Notes: a model not told the origin generated them from the letters alone. Shown: positions 42,516 to 52,974, counted from the stretch's first letter. The stretch is 62,532 nucleotides of DNA from Porticoccus sp. (GCA_002707685.1 PANQ01000003.1:145732-208263); one strand, 5' to 3'. Made by a program: numbers and translations.

Positions 42516-43127
42516 ATGTACCTGGAATTCTGGTTTGACTTTGGCAGCACCTATTCCTACCCCGCCGCCATGCGTATCGAGGCCCTTGCGGAGGAGAGAA
42601 ACATCCCGGTACGGTGGCGACCGTTCATGCTCGGGGCCATTTTCAAACAACAGGGCTGGAACGACTCGCCATTCAACATCTACCCTGACAAAGGGCGCTA
42701 CATGTGGCGTGATATGACACGAATCACCAGCCAGCTGCATCTGCCCTGGCAACAACCCTCTCGATTTCCGCGCAACGGCTTGCTCGCGGCACGGGCAGTC
42801 TGTACGGCACCGGATGCCCACTGGGTACCGCAGTTCTGTCGGGAAGTATTTCGCGCCAACTTTGAACGCGACGAGGATATCGCCTCACCCGAAGTCATCG
42901 ACCAATGCTTGACCGCCAGCGGCACAGTTGCACAACCTGTCCTGGAAGAAGCCGGTTCAGAAGAAACCAAAGGTCGTCTTCATCAGCAAACCCGGATGGC
43001 CATCGAACAACATATTTTCGGTGCGCCCTCGTTTCTGGTGGGCAGGGAGCTGTTCTGGGGCAATGAGCGGCTGGAAACAGCGCTGGATTTAGCCGCCGGT
43101 GTTATCGCCTTTCCCGCTTATGAATAG
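42516..43127 (+). CDS. DsbA-family 2-hydroxychromene-2-carboxylate isomerase-like protein
   Basis: A 203-residue thioredoxin-fold protein of the HCCA-isomerase/GST-kappa group. LEFWFDFGSTYSYPAAMRIEALAE replaces the CxxC of DsbA with a Ser/Thr-type site that uses glutathione. RFPRNGLLAARAV and HIFGAPSFLVGRELFWGNERLETALD are the family segments. The substrate is unknown; naphthalene-degradation genes are not nearby, so a general isomerase or oxidoreductase role is more likely. Confidence 0.9.
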   Translation: MYLEFWFDFGSTYSYPAAMRIEALAEERNIPVRWRPFMLGAIFKQQGWNDSPFNIYPDKGRYMWRDMTRITSQLHLPWQQPSRFPRNGLLAARAVCTAPDAHWVPQFCREVFRANFERDEDIASPEVIDQCLTASGTVAQPVLEEAGSEETKGRLHQQTRMAIEQHIFGAPSFLVGRELFWGNERLETALDLAAGVIAFPAYE

Positions 43128-43236
43128 ACACCCAGAGCCAATACCTGAACTGCATGTATGAGCAACAGCCAGACCAATAGTTGATAGCCAAAAGGGTATC
43201 GCCCTATGATCGGGCGAAGCGTTTCCGGGAGCACTT

Positions 43237-43629
43237 ATGCACAAGTCACTCTTTTTTTTCGCAGCCGGCTGCCTCGGGGCACTGGCCAATAGTCTCTCCG
43301 TCTGGATCTTTGGCGATCTCGGTATATCGCAAGCACTCGGAGTCGCTATTGCCCCGGGCCTATCGCCCCAATGGCTTTACCCGCGGATCGTCTGGGGTGG
43401 TCTGTGGGGGCTGCTGTTTTTACTGCCGATATGGCAATCGAGACTGGTCTGGAAAGGGATGGTGCTGAGTCTGTTTCCCACTGCAGTGCAGCTATTCATT
43501 GTATTTCCCCTGCAAGCACAGAAGGGTATAGCCGGCCTGGAACTGGGGCTGCTGACACCGCTGCTGGTACTATTTTTTAACGGGATATGGGGTATCTGCA
43601 CCGCGCTAGCGATCAAACTGGCAAGATAA
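43237..43629 (+). CDS. conserved small membrane protein
   Basis: A 130-residue protein with four predicted helices, about residues 1-25, 47-67, 73-92 and 105-127. The N-terminus (HKSLFFFAAGCLGALANSLSVWIFGDLGI) resembles inner-membrane proteins of unknown role found across gammaproteobacteria. GGAGC in front of the ATG is a weak ribosome site. Not linked to a clear operon. Confidence 0.72.
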   Translation: MHKSLFFFAAGCLGALANSLSVWIFGDLGISQALGVAIAPGLSPQWLYPRIVWGGLWGLLFLLPIWQSRLVWKGMVLSLFPTAVQLFIVFPLQAQKGIAGLELGLLTPLLVLFFNGIWGICTALAIKLAR

Positions 43630-43751
43630 ACAAAGATTACAGGGGTTTTGTAAACACATTAACAACTCTCCCCACTATTTCACATACAGACACGATGGCA
43701 GGCTTTGACTACCCTTAAGCTAGTGATCAAGCAATTGCAACAGGAGCGAGT

Positions 43752-46466
43752 ATGTCCAAGTATCAGTCCACAACCTCATCGGTTATTGGCGACAACACCT
43801 ACACCTTTTACGACTTTAAGGGTGTGTCCGACAAATACGATATTACCCGGCTCCCCTATTCACTGAAGATCCTGCTGGAAAACCTACTCCGGCATGCCGA
43901 CGAGGATTTTGTTCAGGACCGGGATATTGAAACGGTGGCCGGTTGGGATCCGCAGGCAATACCGAGTGAGGAAATCAATTTTGTACCGGCGAGAGTCCTG
44001 TTGCAGGATTTCACCGGCGTCCCCGCAGTCGTCGACCTGGCCGCCATGCGCGATGCCATGCGAGAACTGGGTGGCTCACCCGACCGGATCAACCCCCTTT
44101 CCGCCGTGGACCTGGTTATTGACCACTCCGTCATGGTGGATTTTTACGGTCACGAGGATTCGTTTAAAAAGAATACCGCTCTCGAGGTGACTCGCAACCG
44201 GGAGCGCTACCAGTTCCTGCGCTGGGGACAAAAAGCCTTTGAAAACTTCAAGGTTGTTCCTCCGGGCACCGGCATTTGCCATCAGGTCAATCTGGAATAT
44301 CTCGCCCAGGCAGTCTACTCAAAAACCATTGACGGCAAGCTGGTGGCGTACCCCGATACGCTGGTCGGCACCGACTCACATACCACCATGATCAACGGCC
44401 TGGGGGTACTGGGCTGGGGAGTTGGCGGCATCGAGGCGGAAGCCGCCATGCTGGGGCAACCCATCAGTATGCTATTACCCCAGGTCGTGGGCTTCAAATT
44501 GACCGGCAAGTTACCCGAGGGCGCCACCGCCACCGATCTGGTGCTGACCGTGACCGAACAACTGCGCAAACACGGGGTGGTATCAAAATTTGTCGAATTT
44601 TTCGGGCCGGGGCTGGAAAGTCTGTCGCTCGCTGATCGAGCCACTATCGGCAATATGACACCGGAGTACGGTGCAACCTGCGCTATTTTCCCTATCGACC
44701 GGGAAACCATTAACTACCTCAAACTCACCGGCCGCAGTGATCAGCAACTGGCCCTGGTGGAAACCTACACCAAAACTGTCGGGATATGGCATGACGAAAA
44801 TACCCCGGACGCAGAGTACAGCTCGTTGCTGGAGCTCAATCTGGCCGATGTGGTACCCAGCCTCGCGGGACCAAAGCGCCCCCAGGACCGGGTTCCTCTC
44901 TCGGCTATGGCCAACCACTATCGCGAGCTGCTGGATGATGCCATCGCCACACGCACTGACCAGATTCAGGCACGGAACATGGATGACGAAGGCGCGGCCA
45001 TGGAAGAGCCGGAAGATACCGCTCACGAAATCACCTTTCGGAATCAAAATTTTCAGCTCCATGATGGGGCAGTGGTCATTGCCGCTATTACCAGTTGCAC
45101 GAACACCTCCAATCCGAGTGTCATGTTGGCAGCGGGCCTGCTCGCCCGGAAAGCGAGACAGCGGGGACTTACCGTAAAACCCTGGGTCAAAACCAGCCTG
45201 GCCCCCGGCTCGAAGGTAGTCACCGAATATCTGGAGCAGTCCGGATTGCTGGAAGATCTCGAAGCGATGGGCTTCTATCTGGTGGGCTATGGCTGCACTA
45301 CCTGTATCGGCAATTCAGGGCCACTGCCCGATGAGATAGCCGAATCCATCCGCGCCCGGAATCTCACAGTAGCGTCGGTGTTGTCTGGTAACCGCAATTT
45401 CGAAGGCCGTATCCATTCCGATGTAAAAACCAACTATCTGGCATCGCCCCCTCTGGTGGTGGCCTATGCGCTGGCCGGCAGTATGTTGCTGGATCTGAAA
45501 AACGAGCCCCTGGGCGAAGACGCGGAAGGACGTGCCGTTTACCTGAAGGACATCTGGCCATCCTCAGAGGAAATCAAGGCGCTGGTTAATGCCCATGTGG
45601 CAGCCGGGCTGTTCCGGGAAAAGTACGCAGATGTCTATAGTGGGGACGAGGAATGGCAGAACCTGCCGGTATCCGGTGGGGAGCTGTACAGCTGGCCAGA
45701 ATCCACCTATGTCCGAAAGCCGCCTTTTTTTGAGGGCATGACCGCCGAGCCAGCAGCGATAAAACCCATCAAACAGGCGCGCTGCCTGCTGAAACTGGGG
45801 GACTCAATCACCACCGACCACATCTCTCCAGCTGGCAGTATCGCCAAGGACAGTCCGGCGGGACACTATCTGATTGAACAGGGTGTGGAGCCGAAGGATT
45901 TCAACTCCTATGGATCGCGGCGGGGCAACCACGAGGTGATGATGCGCGGCACCTTTGCCAATGTGCGGTTGCGCAATCAACTGGCTCCGGGCACTGAGGG
46001 CGGATGGACCACTTACTTTCCCGATAATTCGTCGATCAGTGTGTACGACGCCGCCATGAAATACCGGCAAACCGAAACACCCCTGGTGGTGTTGGCTGGA
46101 CAGGAATATGGCACCGGTTCCTCCCGGGACTGGGCGGCCAAGGGGACTATTCTACTCGGCGTCCGGGCGGTAATTGCCAAAAGCTTCGAGCGCATTCATC
46201 GCTCCAATCTGGTAGGCATGGGGGTTTTGCCGCTGCAGTTCAGTGACGGGGAAGATGCCGATTCGCTGGGCCTGGACGGCACCGAGTATTTCGATATTCC
46301 CACTATTGACGCCGACCAACGCGAGTTGTCTGTCACAGCAACCGGCGAGAAGGGAACCCGCACTTTCTCCGTCACTGTGCGCATCGACACCCCCAATGAA
46401 TTCGACTATTTCAGGAATGGTGGCATTCTGCACTATGTACTGCGCAAGCTCACCGGCACACAGTGA
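43752..46466 (+). CDS. acnA: aconitate hydratase A
   Basis: A 904-residue AcnA/IRP-type aconitase of the TCA cycle converting citrate to isocitrate. The [4Fe-4S] cluster Cys are in [11 protein letters not shown] and [12 protein letters not shown]. The swivel domain carries [14 protein letters not shown] and [16 protein letters not shown]. Length is normal for AcnA. ACAGGAGCGAG precedes the ATG. No neighbouring prpC or acnB. AcnA is typically the stress-stable form, and the RNA-binding surface is not evident from sequence. Confidence 0.97.
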   Translation: MSKYQSTTSSVIGDNTYTFYDFKGVSDKYDITRLPYSLKILLENLLRHADEDFVQDRDIETVAGWDPQAIPSEEINFVPARVLLQDFTGVPAVVDLAAMRDAMRELGGSPDRINPLSAVDLVIDHSVMVDFYGHEDSFKKNTALEVTRNRERYQFLRWGQKAFENFKVVPPGTGICHQVNLEYLAQAVYSKTIDGKLVAYPDTLVGTDSHTTMINGLGVLGWGVGGIEAEAAMLGQPISMLLPQVVGFKLTGKLPEGATATDLVLTVTEQLRKHGVVSKFVEFFGPGLESLSLADRATIGNMTPEYGATCAIFPIDRETINYLKLTGRSDQQLALVETYTKTVGIWHDENTPDAEYSSLLELNLADVVPSLAGPKRPQDRVPLSAMANHYRELLDDAIATRTDQIQARNMDDEGAAMEEPEDTAHEITFRNQNFQLHDGAVVIAAITSCTNTSNPSVMLAAGLLARKARQRGLTVKPWVKTSLAPGSKVVTEYLEQSGLLEDLEAMGFYLVGYGCTTCIGNSGPLPDEIAESIRARNLTVASVLSGNRNFEGRIHSDVKTNYLASPPLVVAYALAGSMLLDLKNEPLGEDAEGRAVYLKDIWPSSEEIKALVNAHVAAGLFREKYADVYSGDEEWQNLPVSGGELYSWPESTYVRKPPFFEGMTAEPAAIKPIKQARCLLKLGDSITTDHISPAGSIAKDSPAGHYLIEQGVEPKDFNSYGSRRGNHEVMMRGTFANVRLRNQLAPGTEGGWTTYFPDNSSISVYDAAMKYRQTETPLVVLAGQEYGTGSSRDWAAKGTILLGVRAVIAKSFERIHRSNLVGMGVLPLQFSDGEDADSLGLDGTEYFDIPTIDADQRELSVTATGEKGTRTFSVTVRIDTPNEFDYFRNGGILHYVLRKLTGTQ

Positions 46467-46493
46467 ACCTGTAGCAGGAACAAATCCCGTATT

Positions 46494-47606
46494 TCAGTTC
46501 GCGTCAGCGAGACGGGGGTAATCGGTGTACCCTCGCTCGTCGCCGCCGTAAAAGCTGGCGGAGTCCCACTCATTCAGCTGGGCATGACAACGGAAACGCT
46601 CGGGGAGGTCGGGGTTGGCAATAAACGGACGGCCAAAGGAGACCAGGTCACAACGGCCTGCCTTGATCCGTCGGCGTGCCTCATCGGCCGAGTATCCGCC
46701 ATTGGCGATATAACAACCTTTGTACCCCGCCCGGATAGCATCGATTACCTGCTCGGGCCGACCGCCCGCATGGTTGCCCTGAAAGGAATCCTCCACCACC
46801 TCAAGGTAGGACATCCCGGTCCGATTCAGCCGCTCGGCAAAGGTCCCATAGGTGGCCACTGGGTCATCGTCATACATATCATTAAAACTGCCGGTGGGGC
46901 TGACCCGGATGCCGGAACAATCGGCACCCCAGACAGAGAGAACGGCATCCACTACCATCATCGGAAAACGCAGCCGGTTTTCTAGAGAACCGCCAAATTC
47001 ATCGTCGCGCTGATTGCTGCCGCTGCGCAAAAACTGGTCGATCAGATAGCCATTTGCCGCGTGGATCTGAACACCGTCAAATCCGGCCCGCCGGGCGTTC
47101 TCCGCGCCGACCCGGTATTGATTGACGATGCCTGGAATCTCGTCTTTGCTCAGTGCCCTGGGCTGGGGGATATCCACCATGCCCGAATCGGCGCTGATAA
47201 AAGTCTGCGCTCCGCGGGGCTTGATTGCAGAAGGCGCCACGGGCTGCGCACCCTCCGCCTGTAGGGCGGGGTGAGAAATCCGGCCCACATGCCAAAGCTG
47301 TAGATGTATTCGGCCCCCCGCCTGGTGTACAGCATCCGTGACCCTACGCCAGCCATCGATTTGCTCGTCCGTATAGATGCCGGGAGTAAATACATAACCT
47401 TTACCCTGCCGGGAGATCTGGGTTGCTTCACTGATAATCAGCCCCGCACCAGCCCGCTGCCGATAGTACTCCGCATTCATTTCGTTGGGGGCATCACCTG
47501 GTTGGGTGGCTCTGGAGCGGGTCAGCGGTGGCATGACAATACGGTTAGGCAACAACAGGTTACCGAGCCTGAAAGGTTCAAAAAGTATGTCAGCCTGCGT
47601 GCTCAT
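46494..47606 (-). CDS. Old Yellow Enzyme family oxidoreductase (NemA-like)
   Basis: A 370-residue FMN-dependent NAD(P)H reductase of alkenes and electrophiles. Start at 47606 (GGAGAGGAAG upstream). FMN/TIM-barrel motifs are RIVMPPLTRSRATQPGDAPNEMNAEYYRQRAGAGLIISEAT, GRISHP, FDGVQIHAANGYLIDQFLRSGSNQRDDEFGGSLENR and SFGRPFIANPDLP. Divergent from an MDR-type oxidoreductase across a 300-bp gap; no NemR-like repressor is adjacent. Confidence 0.93.
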   Translation of the reverse strand: MSTQADILFEPFRLGNLLLPNRIVMPPLTRSRATQPGDAPNEMNAEYYRQRAGAGLIISEATQISRQGKGYVFTPGIYTDEQIDGWRRVTDAVHQAGGRIHLQLWHVGRISHPALQAEGAQPVAPSAIKPRGAQTFISADSGMVDIPQPRALSKDEIPGIVNQYRVGAENARRAGFDGVQIHAANGYLIDQFLRSGSNQRDDEFGGSLENRLRFPMMVVDAVLSVWGADCSGIRVSPTGSFNDMYDDDPVATYGTFAERLNRTGMSYLEVVEDSFQGNHAGGRPEQVIDAIRAGYKGCYIANGGYSADEARRRIKAGRCDLVSFGRPFIANPDLPERFRCHAQLNEWDSASFYGGDERGYTDYPRLADAN

Positions 47607-47906
47607 CTTCCTCTCCTGTTCCTGTTGCAATGATCTGTCAGTCCGGCACGCACCAGTTTGGCATCCTGACTGCTGCTACCGCATACATATCACAGGATCA
47701 GTGTACATTCGGTGAACTGACTAGCCACCGACCCGTGACGGGTAATGGAAATATATGTTTTCCTGGAAAGAATTCCCCGACAATATCTGACAGTGCCGAC
47801 AAATCCACCTGCTGTGGCCCATAATCAGTATCATATAGCTATGTTACAGCTTTGTCGGATCGCACAGCACGACAAATAACCAAACCGATATTTGTGGGAG
47901 TAAATC
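47607..47906. promoter_or_regulatory. divergent promoter region with a perfect palindrome
   Basis: The 300-bp gap between the two divergent oxidoreductase genes contains ACCCGT-G-ACGGGT at 47731-47743, a candidate site for an unlinked repressor. No gene is visible. Confidence 0.4.
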
Positions 47907-48929
47907 ATGCAGCAACCGGTCAATCGCCAGGTAATCCTCAAATCAAGGCCTTCCGATATTCCACAGGCGGAGAACTTTGCTGTTATCGAGTCGGCGATAC
48001 CCTCTCTGAACGACGGACAGGTGCTGGTTCGCAATGTATATCTCTCGGTTGAACCAGCGATGCGCGGCTGGGTCAGCGCAGTGGCCAATTATTCAGAACC
48101 GGTGGCGATAGATGGTGTGATGCGCAGCCTTACCGTGGGACATGTAGTGGAGTCGCGCCATCCCGACTTCCAGAATGGCGAGGTTGTCACAGGCATGTTT
48201 GGCTGGCAGGACTATGCGGCCGTCGAGGCAGCCGCCATTCAACGCAAGGTGCCCGATAACGGACTACCGATCTCCACAGCGCTCGGCGTTTTGGGAATCA
48301 ATGGATTAACCGCTTATTTTGGACTTTTCGATCTGAGCCAGCCGGGCCCGGGCGACACCGTGGTTGTCTCTACCGCCGCTGGTGCAGTGGGCTCCTGTGT
48401 GGGCCAACTGGCCAAACTGCATGGTTGCCGCACCGTCGGTATTACCGGTGGTCCCGAAAAAGTGGATCTTTGCCGAGAGGTTTTTCAGTACGACGAAGCA
48501 ATTGATTATCAAACTGATGATTTCGAAGCGGCCCTCGCCCTGGCCTGTCCGGATGGCGTGGATATCTATTTCGATAATACCAGCGGTCCGATCAGCGATG
48601 CAGTGATGCGACACATCAATGTCGGCGCACGTATCACCCTTTGCGGCACCGCCTCAATCACTCGCTGGGATCCCATCCCGCAGGGACCAAGAGTACACCG
48701 GCAGCTATTGGTCAACCGGGCTAGAATGCAGGGCTTTCTGGTATTCGATTATGTGGATCGCTATGCTGAGGCGCTTGAAAAGCTGACCCCTCTGGTTCGC
48801 AATGGTGAGCTTCGATACCGGGAAGCCATTCTTGATGGCATCGATCAGGCACCGGATTCAATCGCCAGCCTTTACCGTGGCGACAATCTGGGCAAACGCT
48901 TGATCCGTATCGCACCTGACAGTATTTAA
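47907..48929 (+). CDS. NADP-dependent MDR oxidoreductase (CurA/LTB4DH-like)
   Basis: A 340-residue zinc-free medium-chain reductase. The N-terminal GroES-like fold has VYLSVEPAMRGWV, the NADP Rossmann motif is VVVSTAAGAVGSCVGQLAKLHGCRTVGITGG and the substrate loop is GFLVFDYVDRYAEAL. Members reduce the C=C bond of enones. GTGGGAG lies 8 nt upstream of the ATG. It is divergent from an OYE-type enone reductase, so shared electrophile metabolism is plausible. Confidence 0.92.
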   Translation: MQQPVNRQVILKSRPSDIPQAENFAVIESAIPSLNDGQVLVRNVYLSVEPAMRGWVSAVANYSEPVAIDGVMRSLTVGHVVESRHPDFQNGEVVTGMFGWQDYAAVEAAAIQRKVPDNGLPISTALGVLGINGLTAYFGLFDLSQPGPGDTVVVSTAAGAVGSCVGQLAKLHGCRTVGITGGPEKVDLCREVFQYDEAIDYQTDDFEAALALACPDGVDIYFDNTSGPISDAVMRHINVGARITLCGTASITRWDPIPQGPRVHRQLLVNRARMQGFLVFDYVDRYAEALEKLTPLVRNGELRYREAILDGIDQAPDSIASLYRGDNLGKRLIRIAPDSI

Positions 48930-49016
48930 CCGACGGTAAAACACAGGGTGGTAGCCCTTTAACCCGGTTCTCTACCATCACACACTACAGCAACCCATAG
49001 AAAATGATGCCCGACC

Positions 49017-50702
49017 ATGACGCCATCCTATCTCACTGACATCATCGCCCTGCTGGTGGCGGCTGTCATTGCTGTACCGCTGGCTCAGACACTGCGGCTC
49101 GGTGCTGTACCGGGTTTTCTGATCGCCGGGCTGGCAGTGGGACCTTACGGATTTGGTCTGATCAATAATGTCAGCGACATCAGTCACCTCGCTGAAATCG
49201 GTGTGGTCTTTCTACTGTTTGTAATTGGTATCGAACTGAAACCTTCCCTGCTCTGGCAGATGCGCCGCCTGGTCTTTGGCCTGGGCTCCCTGCAGGTATT
49301 GTTGACTGCGGTTCTGATCGGCAGCATTGCCTATTTTCTATTCGATATTCCCTCCCACGCAGCTATTTTGATTGGCCCGGCACTGGCCCTGTCTTCCACT
49401 GCTTTTGTCATCCAACTAATCGCCGATCAAAAGCTGATAAATTCGAGCTATGGCCGCTCCTCTATCGCTGTGCTACTGATGCAGGATCTCGCCGTCGTCC
49501 CTTTACTGGCACTGGTTCCTCTGCTCTCCGGGCCAGAAATCAAAATGGATGACGATATCTGGCTGACGCTGATCAAATCCGTTTCGATTGTCGCGCTGGT
49601 AGTCTTTGTGGGACGTTATCTACTGCACCCACTCTTACACCGGGTGGCCATGTCTGGTAGCCGCGAAGTATTCACGGCTTCGGCAGTACTGATTGTGATG
49701 GGCACCGCGCTGGCCACTGAACATGCCGGTCTGTCCATGGCGATGGGGGCCTTTCTGGCGGGCATGCTGATCTCCGACTCATTTTACCGCCATCAGGTAA
49801 TTGCAGAAATTGAGCCCTTTCGCGGCCTGTTGCTCGGTATGTTTTTCATGTCCATGGGGATGTCGCTGAATATCGGCCTCCTGCTGGACAAACCGTTCCT
49901 CTCCCTTGGCCTGCTCGGCCTCCTGTTGCTGGTAAAAATGCTAGTGCTGTTACCGATCTGTCTCCTGTTTGGGCTAAAAACCCGGGTCAGCCTGGCCGTC
50001 GCACTGATACTTGCCCAAAGTGGCGAATTTTCTCTGGTGCTTTTTTCTCTCGCCAATAAATCCGGACTGCTCGACACAGCATTGTTTCAGCAACTTTTAC
50101 TGGTAGTGTTGCTGAGCATGCTTGCGACCCCGTTACTGGCAAGGAAAGCGGAAAAACTGGCGAAATCACAACACGGAGAACAGCATAAGCCTGAAGCTAT
50201 CGCCGAAGCACCTATAGTTCTGGCGGGCTTTGGCCGGGTTGGCTGCAATGTCGGGGAGATTCTCACCCGATCTGGCAAATCGTTTGTCGCGTTGGATGCA
50301 GACCCCGAGATCGTCAAGCGGGAGCGAGCCAACGGCCACCCTGTCTATTTTGGCGATGTTCGAAAACCCGAAGTTCTTATATCCGCGGGCGCAACCAATG
50401 CCCAGGTCATCATCGTCACCATCAATGACTCGAAAGCCACAGAAGAGATCGTCGCCTCTCTGCGACGCACTTACCCCAAGAAGCATATCTATGCCCGTGG
50501 TCTCGGTCTGCCCCAATGCCAGTCCCTGAGTGACCTGGGTGCCAACGGGGTAGTTTCAGAAAACCTTGAGGCCAGTCTCGAACTGGCCAGAATGGCATTG
50601 ACAGATATGGGCGTATCAGATGCCATACTGCTGGATACGATCGACAAGTTTCGCCATAGGTACCAGAGTCTGATCAAGCGCACCAAGCTCGACGAACCCT
50701 AA
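49017..50702 (+). CDS. KefB/C-like CPA2 antiporter with TrkA-N domain, second copy
   Basis: A 561-residue inner-membrane protein. Residues 1-380 hold about 12 helices (GLAVGPYGFGLINNVSDISHLAEIGVVFLLFVIGIELKPSLLW). From about 395 a TrkA-N domain follows, with VLAGFGRVGCNVGEILTRSGKSFVALD. KefC's glutathione-binding residues cannot be assigned by eye. Distinct from the copy at 38276. It follows the oxidoreductase gene by 87 nt, an association with electrophile defence known for Kef systems, as inference. Confidence 0.92.
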   Translation: MTPSYLTDIIALLVAAVIAVPLAQTLRLGAVPGFLIAGLAVGPYGFGLINNVSDISHLAEIGVVFLLFVIGIELKPSLLWQMRRLVFGLGSLQVLLTAVLIGSIAYFLFDIPSHAAILIGPALALSSTAFVIQLIADQKLINSSYGRSSIAVLLMQDLAVVPLLALVPLLSGPEIKMDDDIWLTLIKSVSIVALVVFVGRYLLHPLLHRVAMSGSREVFTASAVLIVMGTALATEHAGLSMAMGAFLAGMLISDSFYRHQVIAEIEPFRGLLLGMFFMSMGMSLNIGLLLDKPFLSLGLLGLLLLVKMLVLLPICLLFGLKTRVSLAVALILAQSGEFSLVLFSLANKSGLLDTALFQQLLLVVLLSMLATPLLARKAEKLAKSQHGEQHKPEAIAEAPIVLAGFGRVGCNVGEILTRSGKSFVALDADPEIVKRERANGHPVYFGDVRKPEVLISAGATNAQVIIVTINDSKATEEIVASLRRTYPKKHIYARGLGLPQCQSLSDLGANGVVSENLEASLELARMALTDMGVSDAILLDTIDKFRHRYQSLIKRTKLDEP

Positions 50703-50951
50703 ACCCGCGAGAAGCGGCTCTGAGCCCCAAAACCTGGCGGCAATCAAATAAATCTACCATTCCTTAAAAAAACCCTATATAGTGCGTAAAGCTTGAAAGT
50801 ACGTCCTATATTTATGTGCACCATTTCGATGTCTCATGTTTAGAACTTCGTCCTGTTATTCATAATTACTAGCAATACTTCCAGCAAATACCGCCTCCTG
50901 AAAAAGGCAACAATTAATACTTTATTACCAATGAATAGATAGGAAACGAAT

Positions 50952-51161
50952 ATGTCTACAGTTACCGGCACCGTAAAATGGTTTAACGAATCAAAAGGTT
51001 TTGGATTTATCGAACGTGAATCCGGCCCCGATGTTTTTGCTCATTTCAGCGCCATTTCAAGCTCAGGCTTCAAAACCCTGATCGAAGGCCAGAAAGTGGA
51101 GTTTACTGTCACCCAGGGACAAAAAGGTCCCCAGGCTGAAAACATCGTAGTCGTCTCTTAA
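50952..51161 (+). CDS. cold-shock domain protein (CspA family)
   Basis: A 69-residue single OB-fold protein with RNP1 KGFGFI and RNP2 VFAHF. It binds single-stranded RNA/DNA and melts structures at low temperature. The preceding 249-bp gap is long for this window and probably includes a cold-shock-type leader: a promoter-like region near 50790 and an AT-rich stretch to the Shine-Dalgarno (AGGAAACG) are visible. Three tandem hairpins follow the gene. Confidence 0.95.
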   Translation: MSTVTGTVKWFNESKGFGFIERESGPDVFAHFSAISSSGFKTLIEGQKVEFTVTQGQKGPQAENIVVVS

Positions 51162-51183
51162 TACAGAGACCTAGAGACTACCT

Positions 51184-51265
51184 GCTGACAACTATCAGTT
51201 GTCAGCCCGATTCTTCTTGAAGAATCGGACTGAAAAAGGGCAAGGTTCATACCTTGCCCTTTTTT
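51184..51265 (+). terminator. three tandem perfect hairpins after the cold-shock gene
   Basis: Stems with no mismatch: 10 bp (51184-51206, arm GCTGACAACT, loop ATC), 10 bp (51207-51228, arm CCGATTCTTC, loop TT) and 14 bp (51233-51264, arm AAAAAGGGCAAGGT, loop TCAT) ending in a T-run. The last is a strong terminator. The first two may stabilise the mRNA or form a small 3' RNA. Confidence 0.87.
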
Positions 51266-51320
51266 ATTAACGCTTTATCCTGAATATTGCGAGAGCAAAG
51301 CTACGACAAGGAGATAAAAA

Positions 51321-51653
51321 ATGACAACCAAACTGAATTTTGAGGGCGTAACCCGCACTAACCGGAAAGATGTTGAGGCTGTCGAGGTCTGCCCGGGCAT
51401 TTTTGAAACAAAGCTCTGGGCCGGGGAAAACGGTAGCTGGGCGGCAATCTATGAATTTAAGCCGGGTGCCAAATTTCCCGACATCGACAAACATGAGACA
51501 GGGCCTGAGCAAATCTATGTTATCTCGGGTGTCTTTGGTGGCGGTAAAGAAGACTATCGAGAAGGTGATTTTGTTCACCAGCCCAAAAACTCCTCTCACA
51601 TTCCACAATCGGAAACCGGCTGCACACTGTTGGTGATCTACCCTGAAGGCTGA
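51321..51653 (+). CDS. cupin-domain protein
   Basis: A 110-residue single-domain cupin with metal-site residues HETGPEQIYVISGVF and PKNSSHIPQSE, the two cupin motifs of the ChrR-like anti-sigma type. A metal site with His, Glu and His is visible. AAGGAGATAAAA gives an excellent ribosome site. No sigma factor is adjacent, so a stand-alone role such as a small dioxygenase or binding protein is more likely. Monocistronic. Confidence 0.85.
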   Translation: MTTKLNFEGVTRTNRKDVEAVEVCPGIFETKLWAGENGSWAAIYEFKPGAKFPDIDKHETGPEQIYVISGVFGGGKEDYREGDFVHQPKNSSHIPQSETGCTLLVIYPEG

Positions 51654-51771
51654 CATCGACATCATCAGGTTTCTGGCAGTCAAAGTTCACCCCTGATCAC
51701 TGCGCCCCACTTTGCCGATGAGCAGGCTGCAATGTAACTGACATTACCAACCAACGCATACTGGAGCTCCC

Positions 51772-52422
51772 ATGTCACTGCTGCGCCTCCGCTACCAGAC
51801 CATAGAGTTTGGTGAACTGGATATTCATGTCCGCACTCTGCGCAGCAATCTGGAATACAGCGATCCGGATGGAGACGCAGAGGCGCTGGGCATTTCCTCT
51901 GCCAGTTGGCCACTGTTCGGTGTTGTCTGGGATTCGGCAAAAGCCTTGGCTCACCACATGCTCAGTCAGGATACCAGTGGAAAACGCATCCTTGAGGTGG
52001 GCTGCGGTATTGGTCTGGCAAGCCTGGTGCTCAATCATGGTGGCGCAGACATCACCGCCACAGACTACCACCCCCGGGCAGGTGAATTCCTCGACATCAA
52101 CGCTCAGCTCAATCAGGGACGACCGATTCCCTTTGTCCGAACCGGCTGGGCCGATGAGGATCTGCTGCTGGGTAAATTCGACATAATTATTGGCAGTGAT
52201 GTGTTATACGAGCGTGAACACGTCGACCTGCTGGCAACCTTCATCGACAAGCACGCACAGCCCGCCTGCGAAGTGATCATCGTAGATCCGGGCAGAGGTC
52301 ATCACGCGCCATTCAGTAAAAAAATGATTCAATTTGGCTACACCTGCAACCAGCAGAAAATAGCCAATACCGATTACTTGCCAGAGACCTTCTCCTGTCA
52401 GATATTGCGCTATTGCCGGTAA
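51772..52422 (+). CDS. class I SAM-dependent methyltransferase (METTL21/ETFB-lysine type)
   Basis: A 216-residue enzyme. The SAM motif I is ILEVGCGIGLASLVLNHGG and the post-I acidic residue is in TATDYHPRAGEFLDIN. DIIIGSDVLYEREHVDLLATFI is the (D/E)xxY-like signature of the family that methylates protein lysines or small molecules. Preceding DSAKALAHHML fits this group. The substrate is unknown. It converges on the NTF2-like gene. Confidence 0.87.
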   Translation: MSLLRLRYQTIEFGELDIHVRTLRSNLEYSDPDGDAEALGISSASWPLFGVVWDSAKALAHHMLSQDTSGKRILEVGCGIGLASLVLNHGGADITATDYHPRAGEFLDINAQLNQGRPIPFVRTGWADEDLLLGKFDIIIGSDVLYEREHVDLLATFIDKHAQPACEVIIVDPGRGHHAPFSKKMIQFGYTCNQQKIANTDYLPETFSCQILRYCR

Positions 52423-52453
52423 CGGCCACTCCCCATCCCGGCTGCACCCTGAA

Positions 52454-52927
52454 TCAAAGCCCCAGAGCCGAGAGGCCGGGATAATTGACTGGCCGGGGCC
52501 CCGGAGACCAATCAAACTTTCTTTCAGCTTCAGTGATGGGTATATCGTTGATACTGGCATAACGGGTTTTCATCAAGCCATTTTTGGCAAACTGCCAGTT
52601 TTCGTTACCGTAGGAGCGAAACCAGCTACCGTCTCTATCGTGCCATTCGTAGGCAAAACGCACCGCGATTCTGTCGTGGGCAAAGGCCCAAATCTCCTTG
52701 ATCAAGCGATAGTCCAGCTCACGTAACCACTTGTTTTCCAGAAACGAGACTATCTCACTGCGACCATTGAGAAACACTGACCGGTTGCGCCAGCAGGAAT
52801 CCTCCGTATAGGCCAGCGATACCAGTGCCGGATTTTTGGTATTCCATGCATCCTCGGCCTTGCGTACTTTGAGTACAGCCTCCTCAAGTGTGAATGGAGG
52901 CAACGGCGGCCTCAATGAATCATTCAT
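52454..52927 (-). CDS. NTF2-like protein (DUF1348)
   Basis: A 157-residue soluble protein of the SnoaL/NTF2 fold, DUF1348 group. Start at 52927 with GAGGAA upstream. Motifs are [92 protein letters not shown]. It is the last gene of the leftward cyanate operon, 47 nt behind cyanase. Its part in cyanate use is unknown, but the operon position suggests one. Confidence 0.9.
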   Translation of the reverse strand: MNDSLRPPLPPFTLEEAVLKVRKAEDAWNTKNPALVSLAYTEDSCWRNRSVFLNGRSEIVSFLENKWLRELDYRLIKEIWAFAHDRIAVRFAYEWHDRDGSWFRSYGNENWQFAKNGLMKTRYASINDIPITEAERKFDWSPGPRPVNYPGLSALGL

Positions 52928-52974
52928 GGGTTTTTCCTCACATAAAGCACTCCCGTACAACCGGGTATAACCCA

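Noticed and set aside
41703..42821. Long open frame opposite the transglutaminase and isomerase genes
   Set aside because: It overlaps two recognisable genes over its whole length and encodes no known domain.
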